Shown here piece after piece: positions 26,601 through 46,800 of a stretch of DNA of 64,000 nucleotides; the first letter of the stretch is position 1, and each line of letters opens with the position of its first letter. Made by a program: the position numbers and the translations under genes. The notes below the pieces were generated by a model. That model saw only the letters and a list, made by a program, of their open reading frames with translations, did not search any database and had not been told where the DNA came from. The DNA is from Plasmodium brasilianum (taxonomy: Eukaryota; Apicomplexa; Aconoidasida; Haemosporida; Plasmodiidae): the NCBI RefSeq assembly GCF_023973825.1, contig NC_090124.1:561001-625000 (forward strand), read 5' to 3'.

Positions 26601-26726
26601 ACTATGCATATGCTGTTCTAAAAATAAATATGTATTTGCACTACTTTCTTCATGCTTGGTTGTTATTCTTTTTTCCATTTGCCCTTTTAAGTCTTCTATT
26701 TTAATATCTGTAACTCCTAACTTCAT
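20671..26726 (-). CDS. Large membrane protein with MORN-like repeats and DUF900-type alpha/beta hydrolase (one frameshift)
   Basis: About 2019 codons if the frame break is repaired. The N-terminal 280 residues are charged and Asn/Lys-rich. Four or more membrane segments lie at about 288-425 (VFIITIFCLILISW; LIIIVKIIVYIGPILAIYGF). Residues about 497-560 hold MORN-like elements (YGRPHGYGEWIED, GFWFHGYPVGPF). A long low-complexity linker follows. The hydrolase starts near 1425: VIYIHGYNVKLHHGCSQLA, then HWEGHTWG, then the nucleophile region HLISHSCGSRLFFNGF at about 1525, and after an acidic insert LLNPDYPLDK and HIVMYGDTRDQALTYSE. This order is that of the DUF900 alpha/beta hydrolases; substrate unknown. 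The frame opening at 26726 stops at 21831, and the next frame carries on from about 21840. The break is in a run of 15 T at 21841-21855, and one more T would join them. I see no good intron there. Confidence 0.8.
21841..21855 (-). other. Frameshift in homopolymer within the hydrolase gene
   Basis: A run of 15 T (A on the coding strand) separates two frames of the same hydrolase domain. With 16 (or 13) residues in the run the frame is continuous. The span from start to stop is 6056 bases, one short of a multiple of three. Confidence 0.8.
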
Positions 26727-26987
26727 TTCACTACCATTTAGAAATAAGAAATTTGATTAATTATTTTGTAGCTCTCTTAATATTTTTTTTGTACTATCAC
26801 TTGCACATATTTAAAAATGTTTTTAAGCGAACGCTTTCTTTCGCTTCCACTATTTTCATTTTTTTCTTTTTTTATACCCTCTTTTCATTATTAAAAATTC
26901 CTTTCTTTTTTTTTTAATTTTATAACACTCTCATCTAATGATAGAATAAGCACGAATTATCAATAAACTTCACGAAGGTTACATAAG

Positions 26988-27021
<34 letters not shown>

Positions 27022-28515
27022 TTATTTATGTAATAATGTAATGATTTTACTGCTGAATTATGATTTGTTTCTTTTTTTTTATTTCATTGAGTGTCAATCT
27101 GTAGTTGTTATTTCTTTGGCACACTTTTACTATACCACAAAATATTTCCTTCTTCCCTCTAATAATTTTTTTTCTTTTTTAGAATTTCTTTCTCTTCAAA
27201 AAGGGTTTTTTTTTTTTTTAGATAAGCAAGAAAAATATTGACAAAAAAATTAATTATAAATAAAAATCTGTAGCTTTAATTATAACATGTAAATAATGCA
27301 TACATATTTATTATATATTTATTTATATACATATTCAACCGATACAAGTTAAAAAAAAATTCATTCTTAAAATGAAAGTTATAAAAACATACAAGATTTT
27401 TCCATTTAAACATTTAAGGATACAAATACAATTATATGCAAATAATATGTACACGTATTATCGCAATTATTACAAGCACTTTTGTTAATTAAAGTTCCTA
27501 CTTATTTTCAAAAAGTAAAAAAAATCTCCTATATTTTGTGTGAACAATTGCTTAAAAATAAAAAGTAAATTTACAGATATATGTAAAAATATATGTACAA
27601 ATAAATGTGCATACAAATGTGTAAACAAAAGTGTAATCGAATGTGTAAAAAAACGTGTATACAAATGTGTACATATGCGTTTAAATTAAAAAAAAAAAAA
27701 AAATTGAACAGTTATCCTTTTAACCTTTTAATTTGTTATTGTGAAATTAATGTATCAAAATTTTATCTCTGTTTTTTCCTATTTTTCCCCTTTTATTCAT
27801 TTACAAATTTTTGAAAAACAAAATTTAAAATTTTATCTTTTTAATTTTCTGTAGTTAAGGTATTTTTTGACTATGTGATATGTATATAACATTAAAAAAT
27901 AGTTTGTTTTTTTCCTTTCTTTCAAAATTTCTATCACACATAAAATAAAAGAAGTTATAAAAATACATTATCTTCTGTTTACCTATTTGACCAAACGTTT
28001 TTCTTTAATACGTTATTACATTACATAACGTTTTCCCCTTTGTTCTTTTTTTATTTTTTAATAATCTAATTATAAATTTCTATCTTTTACGATTAACTGT
28101 ATATATGCAATAAAAATATACCAATGTATGTTTTACCTTTTTTTAAGTTCAATAAAAAATATTTTTACAAATATATAAGCTAACAAAATAAAATATTTAT
28201 GAGATAAGCACATTACACAAAGTGGTTGTTCCCTGAGAAATAATATCCACATACACTTGCTTAAAATTAAATTTATATATATATATATATATATAAATAT
28301 ATATATATATGTATGTATATTTATATATGTGCATGTAAAAATACATACCTATACACCTATCGCGTTAACTCGCTTGCAACAAGAAGCTTGCTTTTATTTT
28401 GTTTTAATTAAATTGTAAATTTCTTAATTCTCTTTATTTTTTAAAGGCTGTTGTAAAATTCACCTTATCAGATTAGTATTTATATACATAGTTTAATTTC
28501 TTTTTATATTTTTCT
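26727..28515. other. Intergenic region
   Basis: Promoter side of the hydrolase gene and 3' region of the GTPase gene. It contains (AT)n tracts near 26988-27014 and 28277-28310. A loose ATGTGTA repeat at about 27605-27680 gives a Cys-rich but implausible ORF. No gene supported. Confidence 0.55.
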
Positions 28516-29401
28516 TCAAAAATAATAAGAAATTTGTTGCATTAAGTCCATCCAATTCTTGTCTAATTTACAATTTTTGCAATCTACAAAAATGTGGTGA
28601 ATTCTATTCCCATAATGATCAATTAAATCTTTAATTTTATACTTGATTAACTGTTGATTTTTAGTACTTTCATCTATATTGTTTACATCATTAAAAGTAT
28701 TAAACACTAAAACAATACAAGACGCTTGTAAACACTCATCATTTAGCAAAAGGCTTATTAGTAAATTATTCTCCGTTATACTTTCATCCGATATATCCAT
28801 TATATTAATAACGTACAAAATTGCATTTACTTTTACATTTCTATAAATTAATTGCCAAATATTCCTCATCTAAAAAAAAATTAAAAAATGCAAAATAATA
28901 AAATAATAAAATCTTTATTCATTAATAAAAATATTTGAAAAAAAAAACAAAAATAATTAAAATTAACTATTGGATTTCCCGAAAGATCCCAAAAACCAAT
29001 TCTTCCATTTATTGACTTAATTTCTTCATAGTGATAAGATACTGTTGGTTCCATGTGAGAAGTGATGGTAGTCCATTCTTTTATAGTACGGAAGGGGAAA
29101 TGAAAAAAAAAGAAATAGCTGTTTAAATTATTTTTTTATAAATGTGGAAACGTATATATATATATATATATATATACAGCTACATTTTGTAGCCTAGTAA
29201 TCATAATTATTCACTCAATCGCTATATTAATTTTTTTGTGTTATTTTTATAACCAGGAATAAAATTATGGTATAATAGTGTCGTTTTTCCTGAACCATTA
29301 AGGCCTAAAATTAATATATTATACTTCTTGTCAGGTGCTTTCCTATTTTCCTCGACATTGTTATTTGTAAGAAGCGCTATTTTATTTACTGCGTTCCCCA
29401 T
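28516..29401 (-). CDS. Divergent ARF-like small GTPase
   Basis: Three exons (29254-29401, 28968-29077, 28516-28869) join in phase to give 203 residues. The N-terminus is MGNAVNK, a possible N-myristoylation site. The P-loop is complete: ILGLNGSGKTTLLYH (G1). Switch 1 has EPTVSYHYEE, where the PT pair matches ARF/ARL proteins. G3 is WDLSGNP instead of WDxGGQ, so the catalytic Gln is missing. Where NKxD (G4) should be, after VLVF, the sequence reads NTFND, which lacks the usual Lys and spacing. The fold order and spacing are those of the ARF/ARL/SAR family, which recruits effectors to membranes. The altered G3 and G4 suggest unusual nucleotide handling. No specific ARL orthologue is assigned. 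Confidence 0.82.
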
Positions 29402-29448
29402 TTTATGTACAAAATAGAACCAAAAAAAAAAAAAAAAAAAAAAATATA

Positions 29449-29490
<42 letters not shown>

Positions 29491-30161
29491 TTATTTATTT
29501 ATTTTAGCTAGTAAAAATATGTCAGAATTTATTATATTTCCAAATAATTTCTGCATTTTTATGCTATTTATAAATATCCCATTTTTCCTGTTTTAGCTGT
29601 AAATAGATCACTTAAACTAAATTTTAAACAACTAAAATTGCATTTTTCTTTTCGTGTAACATTTTTTGTAATATTTTGTTAATAATTTGGCCTTAAAAAT
29701 TAATATATTTCTAATTGATGAATGAACAGTAAAAAATTAAAAAAAAGGTATTTTTTATGCATAAAAGTGTTAAATAAAAAATTATAAGTACAAAAAAATC
29801 TTTTCATTTAGACATTATAATTTGTACGGCTAATACACATTGTACCACAATTTTTGTGTAAAGCTGAGTATGTGCACAGAGATACTTTTTTATATTTACG
29901 GAAAATATTAAAAAAAAAATGTACTCATATGGTTGTGTAACATTTGTGTAATACTTATGTTACGCGTATGAAATATGTATGTAATGTATATATAATGAAT
30001 ATATAATGCATATGTAATGTGTATTTAATATATATGTATATATATATATATATATGTATTACTGCCCTTGAACAAATGCCACTTACACAGTAAACAATGA
30101 TTCTTATCAAGAACAAACAAAAAAAAATAATAAAACACATGTTTATATGTAATACTTATAT
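29402..30161. other. Intergenic region upstream of the GTPase gene
   Basis: Holds an A run of about 22, then (AT)17 at 29453-29486 running into TTTA repeats up to about 29505. The rest is A+T-rich without visible coding sequence. Confidence 0.6.
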
Positions 30162-30410
30162 TTATTTATTTTGCAACATGTTTATTACTTCACGTATAGG
30201 TTGTTTCTCATTTAACTCATATATTTCCGTTATTTTCTGGGTGTTGTCTACATTTATAATTTCCTCATGCCTTTAATTTGTAGTTTTTTTATGATAAAAA
30301 TAAGCATCATTTTAATATTAACAAACTATGAATGCGTCCAAATGACAATTGCATCTGTTGACGCACGTGTGCACCTACTTGAAAAATACAATTTTACGCG
30401 TATATCTAAG
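30162..30410 (-). CDS. Probable 3' exons of a small unrecognised gene
   Basis: On the minus strand, 30379-30410 reads LRYTRKIVFF plus two bases and ends at a good donor (GTAGGT). The exon 30162-30270 follows an acceptor, restores the phase and reads HEEIINVDNTQKITEIYE, then LNEKQPIREVINMLQNK and a stop. The joined frame is open, has ordinary protein composition rather than the Asn/Lys/Ile/Phe noise of the surroundings, and the area has locally higher G+C. The phases of donor and acceptor agree. I could not find the upstream exons with confidence; they should lie between 30411 and about 30900, or the exons could be an alternative end of the large gene upstream (a donor near 30975 has compatible phase). 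Function unknown. Confidence 0.38.
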
Positions 30411-30918
30411 CTGAGAATTTTATTTTTATTCTGCATTCCTTTATTTTAAAAATCTTCTATATAATAAAACATTCATAATTATTCATCAATTATCCATGAT
30501 TATTTTCCTCCGCTAACTTAACTTATTTTCCTTTTCTTTATATTTCCCCCATTAAAAAAGTTAAAGCACATATATATCTAAGATAAATACAAATTATATG
30601 AATATTGTTTTATCTATGAGATATGTATATATAAATATATTTATTTATAGGTTTATTTGTCTGTATATTTATTTCTACTTGCACCATTCATTTTACCCCT
30701 TAACATGCTTTTAATTGTGAAGCAAATTTTTGAAAAAGCATTTACCACTTTATGTAGCTTTATTTATAACATTAATATAATATTTGGTTTTTGATTCCTT
30801 TTATTATTTACTTTATCATTTCTTAATTTCTTTATATACTCTAAAACTTATGGATTGTGTTACTATTTTCTCTTATAATGACCATGAGAACAATTTACTA
30901 GTGTGAACAAATAGTATA
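30411..30918. other. Intergenic region or 5' part of the small gene
   Basis: A+T-rich stretch between the small gene's exons and the stop codon of the giant gene. Short open segments exist on the minus strand but I could not assemble them into an exon chain. Confidence 0.4.
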
Positions 30919-41305
<10,387 letters not shown>

Positions 41306-43865
41306 ATTTACAAAAAGTCCTGTTCTAATTTAACCTAAATAGGGACAAATGGAGGATATAAAAGTAAATAAATCACTTATAGAATACCAGAAAAAGAAAC
41401 GCAGCTTAATCGACGAAAAAAAAAATAAATAAAAAATAAATTAATTTTACGGCGAAATGGTTTAAGTAAACATAATTAAACAACGAAATGTGCAACGGGA
41501 GCTAGGGGTGGAGGAATAAAAAAAGAAAAAAAATACTTAACCATAGAAAAAAAAAACAATAATAATTTAAAATACTGCAAAAATGATAATTAACTGAAAT
41601 AGAGCATACACATTATGAAATCCGATATATTTATTACAGCTAAAATTATTTAATTATTCATAATTAACAAAAGGAACGTCTTTAATAATTTTTTCATACA
41701 TTTATTCATGTGCTGTTTAGTTTTATCGAAAAATTCTATGCCATAAGAATGTATATACATAAACTATAAGACGCGAGCTAAATTCTCAAAGGAATAGCGA
41801 ATTTTTCTTTGCTAAATTAATAAAGATATTATATACATAATCATTTTTCATATTTTTATTTATTATACTTAATTATATCGGTAGAATTTCAGTAAAAGTC
41901 ATATTGCATAACAAAAAAAAAAAAAAAAAAAAAAAAGAATATTAATTCTGCTACATTATCTGTATGTTTAAACGGGAAAATATCATATTATGTTACATTG
42001 ATTAAAGTACACATTATATAATTTTAAGTGTCTTTAATGAGAAAAGTATAAGCGTCTGATTTATGATAAATTCGTTATTTAGCCATTTAGTTATTTTATT
42101 ATTTGTAGTTTCGCATTTCCAGCCTTTTAATATTACTCCTTATCATTGTTGTAAAATACATCGTGTATATTTTTGCTATATATTTTTTCACTGAAATGTA
42201 TTTCAACTTTATTTCCATCATACGTATATATATGTATACATAAATATATGCCAAAAAAAAAAAAAAAAAACACCATTAATTAAATGTAGGCAAAAATAAT
42301 AAATTAATTTTTGCTGTGCATTATTTTTGCTATTTTGTTCTAACAGCACATGTATAAATAAAGTTCTAAGTTGTATGTACATATTAACATTATTATTATT
42401 ATAATTATAATAATTATTTTTACTTTTATTTTATTTTATTTTATTTTATTTTATTACTTTTTATTTTTTTTTTTGTAAATTAAATAAGGCAATTCTATTA
42501 ATAAATAAATTTGCAAAATTAAAAATTAAACCTTTAAAAGAAATACTAAAAATTTAAATTAACATATCAATTATTTAAATATTTACGATTGGAAATGTCT
42601 ATGAATTATAAAACTTATTACAACAGGTAATAAGGAAAATATATATTCTTATAATAAATAACAAATATTTATCTGTACACAGAATATTACATTTTATACA
42701 CAAAAAACCCCCAATAAAATGGCAAATATCAAAAGTGTTTCTCAAACGAAATACTGTTAAAATGCTCCATAAAGCCAAAAAGAAAATTAAATTCTGTATA
42801 ACGATAGTTATAACAAATTTAAAATTAAACAATAAAATAAAGAAGATACTTAATGCCGAAAAAAAGACGGGTTACACATTTACCATAACACCCTTTTTCT
42901 TTCGTAATTTACTGTTTCACATATATAATAACGACCAAAAAACACCAAAAAAAAAAAAAAAAATGTTAATAATATTTTGGAAATATTATTCTATAATTAA
43001 AAATATTATATTTTTTTTTGTAAAAAAAAAAAAAAATTAAGTTAATCTTACATAAACATATTCATGTTTTGAAACATTTAAAAAAAAATTTCTTTGATGT
43101 AAATTAATATTATAACTAAAAAAAAAATAATAGTACATAATTATAAATATTAACTATTGAAACATTAAAGTAAATTATTAAATAAATGTACTGAAATTAT
43201 GCTTGTGAAGATTTAAATAAAAGAAAAAAAAAAAAAAAAACATAACAAAACAAAAGAGAATAAACAAATAAACTCTTTACAACTAAACAATTCATATATG
43301 TTACAAAAAAAAAAAAATAAAATTAATGTAAAAATAAGGGGAAGAATCAAATGGAGGGGGAATACATCCCCTTTTTTGGACAAATAACCGTATTAACAAT
43401 ATATCATGTGCTAGTTCATACGCTTGGGCTTACGCTTACGCACGTGCACACATATAAATATATATACATAATACATACATACAATACATATTATATGGGC
43501 ATAAATGCACACATATGAATGTTGACAAATACAAAATAAATGAGTGAAAATAAATACAAACATACGGGTGTAGTAAGTGCAAACATGCGTATCATTATAT
43601 ATGTTAATACACTCGTAAGGAAGGTAAATGAAAAAAAGGGACACAGAAAAAAATAATTACACATAAATATATAACTTCTCCATTCATGTTCCTCTATTTT
43701 CCAATAAATATTTATAATGATGAAAAAAATATTTACATAAAAATATTTTAACAAAAAAGCTTACATATTATGTTATTTTATTATATATTATTTTATTTTA
43801 CTCTGTTTTAATTTAATTTAATTTATTTTATTTTATTTATTTATTTTATTTTTTTTTTTTGTCTT
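41306..43865. other. Intergenic region between two minus-strand genes
   Basis: About 2.5 kb of A+T-rich DNA. It is the promoter side of the giant gene and the 3' region of the KH gene. It has several poly-A runs of 14-23, a TTTTA pentamer array at about 42423-42457, a TTTA/TTTTA stretch at 43775-43860, and an inverted repeat at 43356-43376. A 101-codon Lys/Ile/Phe ORF near 42735 does not look like protein. Confidence 0.55.
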
Positions 43866-46800
43866 TTATTGTAAATTTAAGACTGAACGACATGGATACT
43901 TTAACAGCTCGTAGTCATATGACTGTACAGAAAAACAAGACTGCATAAAAATAACTAGCTTTTCCAATGCACAATCCACACTAACTTCGTTTCCTCTTAT
44001 TTCCATTAATCTTTCAGTAAACCCTTCATGCACTTGTACATACAGATTTCCTAATCGTACGTCTGCACCACATTCCTCTTTAATAATAGCCATTCTTTTG
44101 CATCCATCTGCTAATAACTTTTGCACACACTCAAAGGGAGCAACTAAATATATACAACATTTAGATGAGGACATTTTTGATTTTACGTAATGATATAATA
44201 ATTGACATGCTCTTAAAATTCCAAATATATTTCCTTTTAATAAAAAAACATGACTATCAGCAAATCCAGGAAACCACACATCCTTCGCACTTTTATAAAC
44301 AGAAATATGCAAAGATGATTTTATCGTTTTTACATGAATTCCTTTGGGACCCATAAATGAACCACTAATATCTCTTTGAGCTGCTATTTTTAATTTCCCA
44401 ATTGAATTATTTGTATAAGCTAAATGAAACTTTTGAATAGATATTTTTGTGTCGTAATTATATTTTTCTTTATCATTTAATATGTTCTGTATATATTTGT
44501 TTGAATAATCGGCACTATCACAATCAGAATTATTTGTATTATCCTTAAGTGTTGAATAGCTGCTAATGTCATCTATTTTGTTATTTAAGCTCTTTAAAAT
44601 CATGCTTTGTTTTTTTTTTAAATGCATGTTCTTTACATCAGTTAACTCTTTTTCTAGTTGTCTATTCTTAATCTTTAAACTATTTATAATATTTTGTAGT
44701 TCAACTATTTTATCATTTCTCATCATAGCTCTTGACTGTTTATCTAAGTCTTCATTATCACCTAAAATGAATTCCATATTGCTTTCAATTCTATTCATGT
44801 TGGTATCATACTTATCAGTGTCTATGAGGTTATTACATAAACTTCCACTAATATTACCTATATCATTGTTACTGTTATTGTTCTGGCTATTATTACTATG
44901 CCTGTTACATTTAATTTCATTCCCTTGTAAATTACTTAACTCGTTATATATATCGTCTTCTATATTATTAAACATGCATTCGCTATTTCCCATAATATAT
45001 AGATCGTTATCACTGTTTGGTTGTAAATTATTTATTTCATTATAAATACATTTATTTGTAGCACTATTAATCATAGTATCTGTAAAATTATGCACATTTT
45101 CCATATTTTTATATACAATATTTTGTTCATCATCCACACTATAAAATATATTTTCCTCATTAGTTTTAAGGTTGTTATTATGAGTATTGTACATATTGCC
45201 CCTGATACCTAAATGAGGGAGGTACATATTTTTACCATTATTTATATCATTATATTTATCTAATTTGTTGTTAGTATTAAACATTATATCATCATTTTTT
45301 TCATCACTTAAATTATTAGGGATACTACAAAAGGTATCAGAATTCATACCATGGTCATTTTTAATACTTTGCTTATTACAACAAAAAATTGGGTTCATAA
45401 TTTCTTTGTCCTTTTCATTTATTGATAAATTTATGTTTCCATCGTTTTCTAAAGGGTTGTTTGTAATGGGTAGGTAATATCCACCATGCATTTCGATACC
45501 TACGTCATATATATTATTGTTATGAATGTTATGGTTATTATCATTGCTATCCTTATTATCATTGCTATCCTTATTATTATTATTATTATTATCTTTGCTA
45601 TCATTATTGTTATTACTGCCATTATTATTATTGGTGACATTTAAAAAATCGGGGGGATGAAGAATTTTCCTGTCCATATGCATTCCATCGTCCATATTGC
45701 TTGAGTATATATTAAAATTATTTTCTCTGATTATGTTACTGCTATATTTACCAGCATTTTTATTAAACTTATTAATAGCTTGTAAAGAATTCGGTAGGCT
45801 ACCATTTCCCTTTTCATCTGTATTATATCTGTTATGCATAAAGGAATTACTATTTGAACACTCATTAAACTTACTATTAAGTAAATTACTTGACGAAAAT
45901 TTTAAGAAGCCATTGTTCCTAGATTTATAATTTCTTATCATTTCACTTTTAAAAGAATAGTTGTCAAATTTAAAGTGATCATAATTAGCTGGTTCATAAT
46001 TGGCTATATCATATTTGGCTATATCATAATTGGCTATATCATAATTGGATACATTACAATTTGCAGGTTCATCATTAACAAGATCTGAATTACCTTCAGG
46101 AACCCTTAAACTATTTTTGTTCGTTGAGTTGTTGCTCCTGCTATTATTTCCATCGTTACTGTTATCATCAGCAACCATGTCATTCTCATTATCATTACCA
46201 CTATTACTATCGTTAATAATGTTATTAGAAGTTCTATTACTACTGGTGTTGTTAGTACTATCATTACTGAAATTACTAATGATCTTCAATTGGACATTAT
46301 CGCTACTATTAATACTGCTTCTTTTATCCATCTTATTGTACATTTTACCATTATTATCATCACCAATGTTTTCATTATCTATATTTTCCTTATCCACATC
46401 ATCAATATTATTACTGTTACAGCTACCATTATTATTCTCATCAACATTTTTCAAGTCCACCTTTTTGGTACTGTCATTAATGACTGACGAAATATCACTC
46501 GTTATCAAATTATTCATATTTGTTTTGCATAAGATAAGTTCGCTCGTTTTAGCTACATTTGCACTAATATTAGTTGTGGTTGATTCCTTGTTACCCTTTT
46601 TAGTGGTTTTACTAATACCTTCGTTTGAGTTATCCTTAATGTTGCTTTTACAGCTAGAGTTATTGTTAATATTAGACTTGTCGTTGATATGTATATTATT
46701 TTTCACATTTTTTATATCAGTATTCTTCTTTTTCACTTTCTTCACGTTATTACTGTTCTTTTCCTTCTTATCCAAATGTTCCAAGTTCACCGCACAAATT

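Noticed and set aside
27605..27814. Cys-rich ORF with repeated IQMCK-like units
   Set aside because: It is produced by a short degenerate ATGTGTA repeat and then runs into poly-A; there is no protein-like continuation.
30267..30449. 60-codon plus-strand ORF
   Set aside because: It overlaps the two phase-matched minus-strand exons and their intron, lacks an upstream context, and its N-terminus is Ile/Leu-rich noise.
42735..43040. 101-codon plus-strand ORF rich in Lys, Ile and Phe
   Set aside because: Composition equals that of translated A+T-rich intergenic DNA, and it ends in poly-A runs.
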